Shown: positions 41,820 to 50,593 of the stretch, piece after piece
Numbering within the stretch: position 1 is the stretch's first letter
Layout of the letters: every line of letters starts with the position of its first letter
NCBI GenBank assembly: GCA_937891425.1
Contig: CALAGD010000083.1
Span: 1 to 59,647 of the forward strand
From: an uncultured Pigmentiphaga sp.
GTDB lineage: Bacteria > Pseudomonadota > Gammaproteobacteria > Burkholderiales > Burkholderiaceae_B
DNA length: 59,647 bases
Direction of reading: 5' to 3'
The notes under the pieces: model-generated
What the model saw: only the letters and a program-made list of their open reading frames with translations
What the model was told of the DNA's origin: nothing
Databases searched by the model: none
Translations under genes and position numbers: made by a program

Positions 41820-42863
41820 GTGGCTGCCAAACGTACCAGTACCAACACGCCGAAATCGTCACGCCCACCTACCAGCGTTGTCGTCCTGGAAGGAGACAAT
41901 ACCCAGCTGGCGAACCTGTGCGGTCCCCTGGACGAGAACCTGCGCCAGCTGGCTGCTGCGTACGATGTCGACATTTCACGCCGGGGCGCGCGCCTGAGCA
42001 TCACGGGTGAACGCGCGGACGAAGCAGCTGCTGCCGCTACCTTCCTGCACCATCGCTCGCGCCAGCAGCCGCTATCGGTTGACGACGTGCAGCTCGGCCT
42101 GGTCGAGTTGCGTGCTGGCCGCAAGGGAGGTGGTCGCACAGGCACGACGGTGCACCACACCACTGAGATGCCCGACGATGAGGAGGCCATTGTCCTGCGC
42201 ACCCGGCGCACCGACCTGCGGCCCCGTACCCCGAGGCAGCGAGACTACCTGAAGAACATTCTCACGCATGACATCACCTTCGGCGTTGGGCCGGCGGGTA
42301 CCGGCAAGACCTGGCTGGCCGTGGCCTGTGCCATCGATGCCCTCGAACGCGACGTCGTGCAACGTCTGGTGCTCACCCGCCCAGCCGTGGAAGCCGGCGA
42401 ACGCCTGGGCTTTCTTCCCGGCGACCTGGCACAGAAGGTCGACCCCTACCTGCGTCCACTGTACGACGCGCTCTATGACCTGATGGGCTTCGAACGGGTG
42501 CAAAAGCTGTTCGAGCGCCAGACCATCGAGATCGCGCCACTGGCCTACATGCGCGGCCGCACCCTGAACCATGCCTTTGTCATTCTGGATGAAGCGCAGA
42601 ACACTACGCCAGAACAGATGAAAATGTTCCTCACCCGCATCGGGTTCGGCAGCAAGGCCGTCATCACCGGCGATCCGTCCCAGGTCGACCTGCCCAAAGG
42701 ACAGAAAAGCGGCCTGACCGACGCCGTTGAAGTGCTTGAGGGCGTCAATGGGCTGGCGTTCTCCACATTCACCAGCCGCGATGTCGTTCGCCATCCACTG
42801 GTTGCGCGCATCGTCGACGCGTACGAGCGCGCGGGCATCCGCCGCAACCCCGACGAATCCTGA
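41820..42863 (+). CDS. ybeZ: PhoH-like ATPase
   Basis: The 347-residue protein, from GTG 41820, has an N-terminal KH-like portion (about residues 20-90, VVVLEGDNTQLANLCGPLDENLRQLA) and the PhoH ATPase domain with Walker A GPAGTGKTWLA, VEAGERLGFLPGDL and Walker B FVILDEAQNTTPEQMK. It partners YbeY in RNA or ribosome maturation. It sits between miaB (15 bases) and ybeY (26 bases), as expected. Confidence 0.96.
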   Translation: MAAKRTSTNTPKSSRPPTSVVVLEGDNTQLANLCGPLDENLRQLAAAYDVDISRRGARLSITGERADEAAAAATFLHHRSRQQPLSVDDVQLGLVELRAGRKGGGRTGTTVHHTTEMPDDEEAIVLRTRRTDLRPRTPRQRDYLKNILTHDITFGVGPAGTGKTWLAVACAIDALERDVVQRLVLTRPAVEAGERLGFLPGDLAQKVDPYLRPLYDALYDLMGFERVQKLFERQTIEIAPLAYMRGRTLNHAFVILDEAQNTTPEQMKMFLTRIGFGSKAVITGDPSQVDLPKGQKSGLTDAVEVLEGVNGLAFSTFTSRDVVRHPLVARIVDAYERAGIRRNPDES

Positions 42864-42889
42864 CGCGCCTGCCTGGAACAGGTGAACCG

Positions 42890-43390
42890 GTGACATCCCC
42901 ACTGCCGCTGTCGTTGAGCGTCCAGTACCAGACGCCCTGCCCCGAGCTGCCCCGCTGGCGCATCCGCCGCTGGATCGAGTCGGCCCTGAAGGGTCTGCAC
43001 GCCTACGAAGGCACCCGCCATAACGCGCGCCGTGAATTCCCGGCACCCGCGGCGCTGGACCTGACCGTGCGGCTGGCCGATGCCGACGAAGCCCAGTATC
43101 TGAACCGGGAGTTCCGGGGACGCGACTACCCCACGAATGTACTCACGTTTGAGTATGGTGCCGACCCGGACGGCATGTGGCATGCCGACATCGTTCTGTG
43201 CGTTCCCGTGATTGAACGCGAGGCGGCGGAACAGGGCAAGCCTTTCCTGCAGCACGCGGCGCATCTCTGCGTGCACGGAACATTGCACGCCTTGGGCTAT
43301 GATCACGTCGACGACCAGGATGCCGCCATCATGGAGGCAATCGAAGTGGCGGTCCTGGCGCGCATGAAGATTCCCAACCCGTATCTGTGA
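42890..43390 (+). CDS. ybeY: Endoribonuclease YbeY
   Basis: The 166-residue protein has the YbeY metal site HGTLHALGYDH (three His binding zinc) and the preceding LNREFRGRDYPTNVLTFEYGADPD. It processes the 3' end of 16S rRNA and takes part in ribosome quality control. The GTG start has AGGTGA seven bases upstream. It follows ybeZ by 26 bases. The corC gene commonly found next is absent; a DUF423 gene follows instead. Confidence 0.95.
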   Translation: MTSPLPLSLSVQYQTPCPELPRWRIRRWIESALKGLHAYEGTRHNARREFPAPAALDLTVRLADADEAQYLNREFRGRDYPTNVLTFEYGADPDGMWHADIVLCVPVIEREAAEQGKPFLQHAAHLCVHGTLHALGYDHVDDQDAAIMEAIEVAVLARMKIPNPYL

Positions 43391-43398
43391 GGGGTGTT

Positions 43399-43773
43399 AT
43401 GCCGGATCGTTCGCTTGTAGTCGTCGCAGCACTGAACATGGCCATTGCCATTGGCGCCGGAGCGTTCGGTGCACATGGGCTGAAAAGGCTGCTGACCCCC
43501 GACATGCTGGCCATCTGGCACACCGCGGTCACCTACCATGTCATGCATGCCATTGGCATGATACTGGTGGCGCTCCTGCTTGCGCGCTATAACGAATCAC
43601 TGCTTGCGTGGGCTGGCTGGATCATGTTTGCCGGCATCATCCTGTTCTCCGGCAGTCTCTACTGGCTCGCCCTCAGCGGACACAAGATTCTCGGTGCGAT
43701 CACGCCGATCGGCGGTGTCGCATTCATTCTGGCGTGGCTGCTTACTGCCTGGGCCGCTCTGCGTGCACAATAA
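43399..43773 (+). CDS. DUF423 membrane protein
   Basis: The 124-residue protein has four hydrophobic segments and the family motif GAGAFGAHGLKRLLTPDMLAIWHTAVTYHVMHAIGMILVAL. DUF423/TMEM256-like proteins are small inner-membrane proteins of unknown function. GAGGGG precedes ATG 43399. It starts 8 bases after ybeY stops, so it is probably co-transcribed. Confidence 0.93.
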   Translation: MPDRSLVVVAALNMAIAIGAGAFGAHGLKRLLTPDMLAIWHTAVTYHVMHAIGMILVALLLARYNESLLAWAGWIMFAGIILFSGSLYWLALSGHKILGAITPIGGVAFILAWLLTAWAALRAQ

Positions 43774-43803
43774 GAACCGTCAGCGCAAACTACGGTCACG
43801 ATC

Positions 43804-44244
43804 ATGAGGTCCAGCTTTCATCATCGCAACCTGCCCCACCTGCTGCTCCATGCGCGTGAGACTTTGATGGCGCATTTCCGCCCCGTACTGAACGAGGCGA
43901 AAGTCACCGAACAGCAGTGGCGCGTGCTGCGCACGTTGAGCGAAGCTGGACCCATGGAGCCCAACCAGATTGCGCGCAGCTGCCAGATTCTCAGCCCCAG
44001 CCTCACGCGCATGCTTGCAGGCATGGAACAGGCCGGGTTGATCCGGCGCGTACGCTCGGATGCCGATCAGCGCCGCCAGGAAATCTCGCTCACGCCCAAG
44101 AGCGTCGAACTGATCGAACGCATGCGCCCCGTGGTCGACGAGAAGTACCGGCAGCTGGAAGAAGCCATTGGCAAGGAACTGCTTGAGCGTCTGTACCGCG
44201 ACATCGACCAGGCCATTGATGCCGTGAGCCGGCTGCCAAAGTAA
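43804..44244 (+). CDS. hpaR: MarR-family regulator, HpaR-like
   Basis: The 146-residue protein matches the HpaR subgroup of MarR regulators: HLLLHARETLMAHFRPVLNEAKVTEQQWRVLRTLSEAGPMEPNQIARSCQILSPSLTRMLAGMEQAGLIRR, followed by the wing RSDADQRRQEISLTPK. HpaR represses homoprotocatechuate degradation genes in E. coli; no such genes are close by, so the target may be distant. It lies 30 bases after the DUF423 gene and ahead of a tRNA gene. Confidence 0.85.
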   Translation: MRSSFHHRNLPHLLLHARETLMAHFRPVLNEAKVTEQQWRVLRTLSEAGPMEPNQIARSCQILSPSLTRMLAGMEQAGLIRRVRSDADQRRQEISLTPKSVELIERMRPVVDEKYRQLEEAIGKELLERLYRDIDQAIDAVSRLPK

Positions 44245-44264
44245 CTGCGCAACTCCACATTGGC

Positions 44265-44293
44265 TTGACAGGTTTTTTCTGGCTATTTATAAT
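44265..44293 (+). promoter_or_regulatory. Consensus sigma-70 promoter of the tRNA gene
   Basis: TTGACA (44265-44270) and TATAAT (44288-44293) are both perfect and exactly 17 bp apart, in AT-rich DNA, 21 bases before the tRNA. Confidence 0.93.
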
Positions 44294-44314
44294 TTAATTC
44301 TTCCTGATTGCTTT

Positions 44315-44391
44315 AGGCGGTTAGCTCAGTTGGTTAGAGCGCTACGTTGACATCGTAGAGGTCGTAGGTTCGATTCCTATACCGCCTACCA
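44315..44391 (+). tRNA. tRNA-Val (anticodon GAC)
   Basis: A full cloverleaf is visible: acceptor AGGCGGT pairs with ACCGCCT, D arm GCTC/GAGC, anticodon stem CTACG/CGTAG around loop TTGACAT (anticodon GAC at 44349-44351), and T arm with GGTTCGATTCC. The CCA end is encoded (44389-44391). It reads valine GUC/GUU codons. Confidence 0.97.
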
Positions 44392-44839
44392 TCCCTTGTT
44401 CCCTTGCAATTTCTTCTTGCCGCTGCCCAATCCTCCCGGCAACGCGCACCTGCCAGTTCTGCCCGATTCCTGCTGCGCTTCCGTCCTGGCCACCCGACTG
44501 TCTTGCCATGGACCTGAAAGACAGTTCACAGCCTTCCGCCCTACCTGAAGGCACGCGGTACCGGCCGTTTCCTTCGTTCCCTCGATCCCGCATTGTCCGC
44601 CCATATCGGCATGGATACCGCGCCGGTGCGGCTCCTGACGTCGCATGCATGCTCCCCGAATGTTGAAGCAGCCAGCGTGACAGACCGGCCACCTTCGGCG
44701 TCCAGCAGCCCGCTTGCGCCCTGCCCTGGGTACAGGGATTGCTTTCCGCTGCAGGGTTTGTATATTTTGTATCCGGGCGGGCGCCCTCCGCGTCATTGAC
44801 GCGCGCGTCGTCCAGGCGCCATACCGACGGAGAACGCTG
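44392..44839. other. 450-bp region after tRNA-Val
   Basis: I see no supported gene. No copy of the tRNA 3' end or other attachment-like repeat is apparent. TTGCTT (44739-44744) and TATATT (44761-44766), 16 bp apart, are a plausible sigma-70 promoter for the gene at 44840. Long frames on the minus strand look non-coding. Confidence 0.5.
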
Positions 44840-45652
44840 ATGAAGGACTACTTCGCCACCATGAACCCCGCAGTCCCACTCTCCCAACCGCAGGATGCAG
44901 CGCCGCCGCAAACACCCGCACCAGGCAACGTACGCGGGGCAGAGCGCGCGGCGTCTCTTGCCGGAGGGGCGGCGCTGCTGTACTACGGACTGCGTCGTGG
45001 CGGCGTTCTGGGGGCGGTGAGTGCACTCGCCGGCGGTGGCCTGCTCATCCGCGGCGCTACAGGCCATTGTGCCGCCAAGGATGCGCTTACCCTGTCACCC
45101 GAGGAACGGCAGATCGCGCTCGAGTACGGCTGGAGCAGCGCTGCAGCCTCCACCCAGAGGATTACCGTTCGGCGCCCGCGCCAGGAAGTGTATGCGTTCT
45201 GGCGCAACTTCGAGAATCTGGCGCGCTTCATGCGCAACGTGGCAAACGTTGAGGTCATCGATGCGAAGCGGTCGCGCTGGACAGTCAAGGCTCCGCTGGG
45301 TCGGCAGTTCGTGTGGGTGTCGCATCTCATCGAAGACCGGCCAGGCGAACGGATTGCCTGGGAAACGGAATACGACGCCGACATCCGCAGCACGGGCTGG
45401 GTCGAGTTCCGCGATACTCCCGACGGCCAGGGTACCGACGTTACGGCCATGATTGCTTACGAACCTCCGGCAGGCCGCGTAGGCCACCTGGCAGCACGGC
45501 TGTGGCGCGAAGACCCCGATTCTCGGGTACGGCAAGACCTGCGGCGGCTAAAGTTCATACTGGAAACCGGCGCGGTCGGGCAAGCCGGCGCCGGCAGCGC
45601 CACGCCCCCAGGTTCCAACCAGTTCGACACGCCATCGTCAACTACGCCGTGA
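44840..45652 (+). CDS. SRPBCC (polyketide-cyclase-like) protein with membrane N terminus
   Basis: From ATG 44840 (CGGAGA upstream) the protein is 270 residues. Residues about 35-75 are hydrophobic (AASLAGGAALLYYGLRRGGVLGAVSALAGGGLLIRGATG), resembling DUF2892 membrane parts, and about 100-240 form an SRPBCC/coenzyme-Q-binding-like fold (TQRITVRRPRQEVYAFWRNFENLARFMRNVANVEVIDAKRSRWTVKAPLG). Such proteins may carry hydrophobic ligands or act in stress defence; the role is unknown. The C terminus is Gly/Ser/Pro-rich. Confidence 0.85.
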   Translation: MKDYFATMNPAVPLSQPQDAAPPQTPAPGNVRGAERAASLAGGAALLYYGLRRGGVLGAVSALAGGGLLIRGATGHCAAKDALTLSPEERQIALEYGWSSAAASTQRITVRRPRQEVYAFWRNFENLARFMRNVANVEVIDAKRSRWTVKAPLGRQFVWVSHLIEDRPGERIAWETEYDADIRSTGWVEFRDTPDGQGTDVTAMIAYEPPAGRVGHLAARLWREDPDSRVRQDLRRLKFILETGAVGQAGAGSATPPGSNQFDTPSSTTP

Positions 45653-45710
45653 CGACCGCTGCCAGCGGCCAACCAATCCGCCCACGACCCGCACCCTGCG
45701 GCATGGGGCT

Positions 45711-46259
45711 TCAGCCCAGCGTGCTCGCCTTGCGCATTTCGAACGCATTGAGCGTCATCGCGACGAGCGAGTAATAGCCGATCACTCCGACGATCTCGAC
45801 CACGCACGGAACGCCGAACTGTGCCACCAGCGCTTCGTACAATGGCTGTGGCAGGCGATTCGTCCCCAGCAGGCTGCGCGCCGCGTCGTATAGCAGCTGC
45901 AGCCGCACGTTCTCGAACTGCACGGGTCGACCCTCCCTTAACGCATCGATCTGCTCGAGCGGCAACCCTGCCGACTCGGCGATGGGCTCGTGTATCTGCT
46001 GCTCGCCTACACACGAAAAGTGCCGGGCCACGCAAAGAATCAGCAGCTCGGACTCGATCAGCTCGAGTTCCGTGTGGTAGCGGCAAAACGCGCCCAGTTT
46101 CTCGGCCAGGCTAGCGAACCTCGGACTGTGCATCCAGGCCAGGAACGGCCCGCTCAGGTCACCACGCGAGGCAAGAATGGAGTCGTAAATGGCCTGCTGC
46201 TCGCTATCGAACCCAGCGGGGTTGGGGAGCGGCAGGCGGGAGTCCATGGATAGGGACAT
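45711..46259 (-). CDS. Carboxymuconolactone-decarboxylase-like (AhpD-fold) protein
   Basis: About 182 residues. The CMD/AhpD motif is present: LELIESELLILCVARHFSCVGEQQIHEPIAES with Cys and His at the usual spacing, though only one active Cys is in the CxxC position. Family members decarboxylate lactones or act as peroxide defence partners. It faces away from the MhpA-like gene at 46401, and shared regulation is possible. Start uncertain: ATG 46259, or 46247 (MDSRLPLPN). Confidence 0.85.
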   Translation of the reverse strand: MSLSMDSRLPLPNPAGFDSEQQAIYDSILASRGDLSGPFLAWMHSPRFASLAEKLGAFCRYHTELELIESELLILCVARHFSCVGEQQIHEPIAESAGLPLEQIDALREGRPVQFENVRLQLLYDAARSLLGTNRLPQPLYEALVAQFGVPCVVEIVGVIGYYSLVAMTLNAFEMRKASTLG

Positions 46260-46400
46260 TCGACAGCTCAAGGTTGAATATGATTGGGGACCTCATTATG
46301 ACAAATGACAGAGACGCAGGCAGGCCGCAGCCCATCGCATGCGTTGCACTGCCCTGAATCATCATGCGCCCGTGCGCTACACACATCAGAAAAAACACGT

Positions 46401-47897
46401 ATGAACAACTCGCGCCGCCTTTATGACGTAGCCATCGTAGGAGCCGGCCCTACCGGAGTGACGCTCGCCAACCTGCTGGGGCTCTATGGCTTGTCCGTAG
46501 CCATCATCGAACGGCACCCGGGCATCCTCCAGATTCCCCGCGCGGTGCACATCGATGGGGAAACCATGCGCGTGTTCCAGAGCGCCCGGCTGGCGCGCGA
46601 AGTCATGCAGATCTTGCGGCCTGGAGCCAGCATGCATTGGGTCAATGCGGAAGGCAAGGTACTGCTCATCCGCAAGGGTCAAGAAGGCCTCAGCGACCAA
46701 GGCTGGCATAACGACTACTACTTTCACCAGCCCCATCTGGAAGCCGTGCTGCGCGATGGACTGAAACGTTTCGATACCGTCGCTCTGCGTGAAGGCATGG
46801 ACGTGCGCTCGTACGTAGAACACGATGATCGCGTGGAGCTCGCCCTGAGTCGTACGGGTGACGATGCGGTGATCGAGACCCTGGCGGCGCGCTACGTGGT
46901 TGGCTGCGACGGAGCGCGCTCGACCGTACGTGGCTGGATCGGGAGCGACATGGAAGACCTTGGGCAACGTCAGGCCTGGCTCGTGGTCGACGTGAATCTG
47001 CACCATCCGCTCCCGTTACCCGAACACACGGTCCAGCATTGCGATCCCGCACGCCCTGCCACCTCGATCTATGTGTACCCCTTGCGGCGACGCTGGGAAA
47101 TCCAGATCATGCCGCAAGACAATCCCGAGACCATCACCCAGCCTGAACGGGTGTGGCAGCTGTTGTCGCGCTGGGTCAAGCCCGTACAGGGCACCCTGGA
47201 ACGCGCCGCGACCTATGTTTTCCATTCGCTGGTGGCCAACCGGTGGCAACGCGGACGCCTGCTCATCGCGGGTGACGCGGCACATCTGACGCCCCCCTTC
47301 CTGGGACAGGGTCTGTGCGCGGGCGTACGTGACGCGGCCAACCTGGCCTGGAAACTGGCGTTCGCCATCCAACGGGGCGCCTCCGACATTCTCGCGACCT
47401 ACGGGCCGGAACGGCGTCCGCACGTGCGTGAATTCATCCGGCTCGCGGTCGAAGTCGGCAAGGTCATCCAGGTCACTGACCCGGTCGAAGCCGCGGAGCG
47501 CGACCGGAAACTCCTGGCAGAGGGGCTGCAGTTCTCGTTTCCCCGCCCCCAGCTCGGGCAAGCAGGCGCCTGGTACGGCGAACTTCCCGCCGGGCAGGTG
47601 TTCATCCAGCCCATGCTGCAGGACGGCCGCTGGATGGATGACGTCGCGGGGGGTCGCTTCAGCCTGCTGCTGCATCCGGCACATTCTGCCGATCTTTCCG
47701 CGCAGGTGCTGGACCTTGCCACGGCCGCTGACGTGGTCGTGCTGCCCCTGCCCGACCGCTCCGGCATACAATGGCTTGAGGAGCATGGTGCCCGAGCCGT
47801 GCTGCTTCGTCCCGACCGCTATGTATTCGAGGTCATCACCCAGGCGGCGCAGTTTGCCTCCGCCCTTGGCCGGGTCAGGGCACTGACCTGTGGGTGA
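46401..47897 (+). CDS. FAD-dependent hydroxylase, MhpA-like
   Basis: From ATG 46401 the protein is 498 residues. It has the FAD motifs of class A flavoprotein monooxygenases: GAGPTG with IIERHPG, VVGCDGARSTVR and LLIAGDAAHLTPPFLGQGLCAGVRDAANLAWKLA. The C-terminal thioredoxin-like domain typical of this group is present. It is most like 3-(3-hydroxyphenyl)propionate hydroxylase (MhpA), which opens aromatic acid degradation, but the rest of that pathway is not in the window. It overlaps the next gene (TGATG), so the two are coupled. The ribosome site is weak. Confidence 0.9.
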   Translation: MNNSRRLYDVAIVGAGPTGVTLANLLGLYGLSVAIIERHPGILQIPRAVHIDGETMRVFQSARLAREVMQILRPGASMHWVNAEGKVLLIRKGQEGLSDQGWHNDYYFHQPHLEAVLRDGLKRFDTVALREGMDVRSYVEHDDRVELALSRTGDDAVIETLAARYVVGCDGARSTVRGWIGSDMEDLGQRQAWLVVDVNLHHPLPLPEHTVQHCDPARPATSIYVYPLRRRWEIQIMPQDNPETITQPERVWQLLSRWVKPVQGTLERAATYVFHSLVANRWQRGRLLIAGDAAHLTPPFLGQGLCAGVRDAANLAWKLAFAIQRGASDILATYGPERRPHVREFIRLAVEVGKVIQVTDPVEAAERDRKLLAEGLQFSFPRPQLGQAGAWYGELPAGQVFIQPMLQDGRWMDDVAGGRFSLLLHPAHSADLSAQVLDLATAADVVVLPLPDRSGIQWLEEHGARAVLLRPDRYVFEVITQAAQFASALGRVRALTCG

Positions 47898-48277
47898 TGC
47901 CGATACAGCCGGCTCCTTCACCCCACCCCAAGCAGGTGATCCCCGTGACTGACGTAACCCCCCCGTATCGTTCCGAACAGCCTGCCCTGGAAGATCTGGC
48001 CGCCCTCGACGGCATCGTGCTGGTAGAGTTCGGCGCCAACTGGTGCGGTCATTGCCGTGCTGCACAGCCGGCCATCGTTGCAGCACTGGAGCAGTACCCG
48101 CAAGTGCGCCGCATCAAGGTGGAAGACGGCAAAGGGCGCCCCCTCGGGCGGCACTTCGGGGTGAAACTGTGGCCGACCCTGGTCTTCCTGAACCAGGGCA
48201 AGGAGGTGGCACGCGTGGTTCGGCCCACCGACGCCGCCGAAGTTGCCACCGTGCTCGCCAACCTTGCCGGGGCCTGA
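47897..48277 (+). CDS. Thioredoxin-family protein (WCGHC)
   Basis: The 126-residue protein has a thioredoxin fold with active site WCGHC in VEFGANWCGHCRAAQPAIVAAL and the cis-Pro in LWPTLVFLNQGKEVARVV. The CGHC form is unusual for bacterial thioredoxin (CGPC) and raises the redox potential, as in PDI. There is a 30-residue Pro/Ser-rich N terminus but no clear signal peptide. Its start overlaps the stop of the MhpA-like gene, so it may reduce or accompany that enzyme. GTG 47945 is a possible later start. Confidence 0.9.
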   Translation: MPIQPAPSPHPKQVIPVTDVTPPYRSEQPALEDLAALDGIVLVEFGANWCGHCRAAQPAIVAALEQYPQVRRIKVEDGKGRPLGRHFGVKLWPTLVFLNQGKEVARVVRPTDAAEVATVLANLAGA

Positions 48278-48288
48278 CCTTACGCGCT

Positions 48289-50079
48289 TCAGCTCCGTTT
48301 GGAAGCATCCGGTTCCGTGTCGGCCGCACCAGCACCTGCAGTCGTGGAACCGGTTTGTGTCCCGTTCTCGCCCGATGAGGGCTGAGCTTCAGGCGCGGCC
48401 CGCGCCTGAAGCTCAGCCTGCATGCCCGCTTCCTCGGCCTGCCACTCCTGGTAACGTGCAAGCGCCGAGACCAGATCGGGCGCGATGTTTTCGCGCCCGA
48501 CCAGCGCAATGATTCCGCCACGGATCAGCTTGCGCAATACCCGCGAGTTTGCCTCGACGAGCATGACCCGCACTCCGCGCCGCTGAAGGTCGGAAATGAC
48601 GGCTTCGAGCGTTTCCAGACCAGTGACGTCAAGGAAAGGAACGTTGCGCAGCCGTACGATCAGCATGCGTGGATCAGTATGCGTGACCGCCAGCGCATGC
48701 TGCAGATTCTCGGCCGCAGCAAAGAACACCGGCCCTTCCACCGAATAGACGACGACGTCCTTGGGCAGGCCGCTGATGCCCTGCCTGACGAGCTCCTGCG
48801 GCAGATCCATGTCGGTCAGGCGCTGGACCGACACGCTGTTGGCCATGCGGCGCACGAAATGCAGGATGGCCATGATCACGCCGATGTTGACGGCAACGAC
48901 GAGGTCCGCAAATACCGTCAGGAAGAAGGTAACCAGCAGGATCACGACATCCGGCCGCGGAGCGTGCTTGATCATCTTGACCAGATGACGCACGTCACTC
49001 ATGTTCCACGCAACCACGAACAGAATTGCCGCCAGCGCAGCCAGCGGCACGTCGTACGCCAGCGGCGCGAGGTACACCACCATCAGCAGAAGCAACGCGG
49101 CATGCACGATGCCGGAAATGGGGCTGTTGCCCCCGTTACGGATGTTGGTAGCAGTGCGCGCAATGGCTCCCGTGGCAGCGAAGCCTCCGAAGAACGGCGC
49201 AACGACGTTGGCCAGCCCCTGTCCGATGAGTTCCTGATTGGAGTTGTGCCGGGTGCCCGCCATGCTGTCGGCGACCACGGCCGAAAGCAGGGACTCGATG
49301 GCTCCCAGCATGGCAATCGCAAATGCCGGCCCCACCAGTTCGATCACGCGCGCCACCGTGATCTCGGGAACCTGAAAGGTAGGCAATCCCTGCGGTACTC
49401 CGCCAAACGTCGAGCCGATGGTGGCGATGCCCTCGAACTGGAAGACGGACTGCAGCAGCGTGGCGACTACCAGCGCCACGAGCGGCCCTGGAACCCTCTG
49501 AAAGTGCGGGATCCGGGCAGTGAAGATCACCAGGATCAACGAAAACAGCCCCAGCAGCGTGGTTGGAACGTGAAGGTCTGGAAATGAACGCAATAACTGC
49601 CAGAGCTGCTGGTGGAAATGTCCGGCCTCGACGGCAGGCAGGCCGAAGAAGTAGCGCCATTGCCCGACCCAGATGATGACGCCGATACCGGCAGTGAAGC
49701 CGACGATCACCGAAGCCGGAATGAACCGAATCACGGCTCCCATGCGCGCGATGCCGAGCACGAGCAGGATGGCGCCAGCCATGACGGTGGCGATCTGCAG
49801 TCCGTCCACGCCATGCTCCAGGGTGACACCCGCGAGAATGGCCACGAAGGCACCCGTGGGCCCCGAGATCTGCACCCGGCTGCCACCAAAGACCGAAGTG
49901 ATGAATCCCGCCACGATGGCGGTGTACAGACCGTGCTCAGGCTTGGCCCCGCTGGCGATGGCAAACGCCATGGCCAGCGGCAGTGCCACGATCCCGACGA
50001 TGATGCCTGCAACGATATTGGGCAGCAGGTTCTTCCATGTATACAGCCCGGCCCGCTTGGCCTCGAGTAAAGCAATCAT
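48289..50079 (-). CDS. SulP-family anion transporter with STAS domain
   Basis: The 596-residue protein has 10-12 membrane segments (NIVAGIIVGIVALPLAMAFAIASGAKPEHGLYTAIVAGF, SGPTGAFVAILAGVTLEHG, and others) and a C-terminal STAS domain (about residues 435-545; VVVYSVEGPVFFAAAENL, LIVRLRNVPFLDVTGLETLEAVI). SulP proteins carry sulfate, bicarbonate or other anions; the substrate is not clear. The last 50 residues form a Gln/Ala/Gly-rich tail whose coding sequence includes a long palindrome at 48381-48417. It converges with the thioredoxin gene, 11 bases apart. Confidence 0.93.
   Translation of the reverse strand: MIALLEAKRAGLYTWKNLLPNIVAGIIVGIVALPLAMAFAIASGAKPEHGLYTAIVAGFITSVFGGSRVQISGPTGAFVAILAGVTLEHGVDGLQIATVMAGAILLVLGIARMGAVIRFIPASVIVGFTAGIGVIIWVGQWRYFFGLPAVEAGHFHQQLWQLLRSFPDLHVPTTLLGLFSLILVIFTARIPHFQRVPGPLVALVVATLLQSVFQFEGIATIGSTFGGVPQGLPTFQVPEITVARVIELVGPAFAIAMLGAIESLLSAVVADSMAGTRHNSNQELIGQGLANVVAPFFGGFAATGAIARTATNIRNGGNSPISGIVHAALLLLMVVYLAPLAYDVPLAALAAILFVVAWNMSDVRHLVKMIKHAPRPDVVILLVTFFLTVFADLVVAVNIGVIMAILHFVRRMANSVSVQRLTDMDLPQELVRQGISGLPKDVVVYSVEGPVFFAAAENLQHALAVTHTDPRMLIVRLRNVPFLDVTGLETLEAVISDLQRRGVRVMLVEANSRVLRKLIRGGIIALVGRENIAPDLVSALARYQEWQAEEAGMQAELQARAAPEAQPSSGENGTQTGSTTAGAGAADTEPDASKRS
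48381..48417. repeat. Perfect 17-bp palindrome in the SulP tail coding sequence
   Basis: Arms GCTGAGCTTCAGGCGCG (48381-48397) and its complement (48401-48417) are separated by only three bases (GCC). The hairpin would form in the mRNA of either strand and lies about 100 bases from the convergent thioredoxin stop. It could act as a bidirectional terminator, or be a mobile palindromic repeat. Confidence 0.8.
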
Positions 50080-50101
50080 GATGTTGCGACCAGCCTATTC
50101 C

Positions 50102-50590
50102 CTATTGATGTGATAGTTGCCCCCGACCCGGTGCGTGGCCCATCAGAGTGGCTGTCACCGTTCGGGCATGAGGACGGAAACGATGCTCCCAGAGGTAGAT
50201 GCCCTGCCACGTGCCCAGGCCCAGCCGACCCTCGCACACGGGCACCTGCAGGCTGCTGGACGTGAGGATTGCGCGTATGTGGGCGGGCATGTCGTCGGGC
50301 CCCTCGCTGTCGTGTCGAAACAGAGAGTCGCCGTCAGGTACCAGGCGTGCCAGGAACCGCTCGATGTCGCCATGCACGTCAGGATCGGCGTTCTCGGTAA
50401 TCAACAGGGAGCAGCTGGTGTGATGGCAAAACACGTGCAGCATGCCCACGTGCATGCCGCTGGCGGAAACGAAGTCGTGCAGCTGTGGGGTGAGGTCGTA
50501 TGAACCACGCCCGCGGGTAGCGACGACCAGCCGTGTTTGCTGCACGAGGTTGACGGTGAGGGACGCAGTGGCAGTTCTTGTGTTGATCAT
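50102..50590 (-). CDS. yjbQ: YjbQ-family protein
   Basis: The 162-residue protein has the YjbQ/UPF0047 pattern: GMLHVFCHHTSCSLLITENADPDVHGDIERFLARLVPDG and LGTWQGIYLWEHR. Members have a weak thiamine-phosphate synthase activity in E. coli and a conserved metal site; their true role is unclear. It lies 22 bases upstream of the SulP gene and 3 bases after the MepK-like gene, all on one strand, so the four genes from 52596 to 48289 may be one transcript. Confidence 0.93.
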   Translation of the reverse strand: MINTRTATASLTVNLVQQTRLVVATRGRGSYDLTPQLHDFVSASGMHVGMLHVFCHHTSCSLLITENADPDVHGDIERFLARLVPDGDSLFRHDSEGPDDMPAHIRAILTSSSLQVPVCEGRLGLGTWQGIYLWEHRFRPHARTVTATLMGHAPGRGQLSHQ

Positions 50591-50593
50591 GGT

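Noticed and set aside
44315..44839. tRNA-Val as an integration site for a mobile island
   Set aside because: No repeat of the tRNA 3' end, integrase or phage gene follows; the downstream genes look chromosomal.
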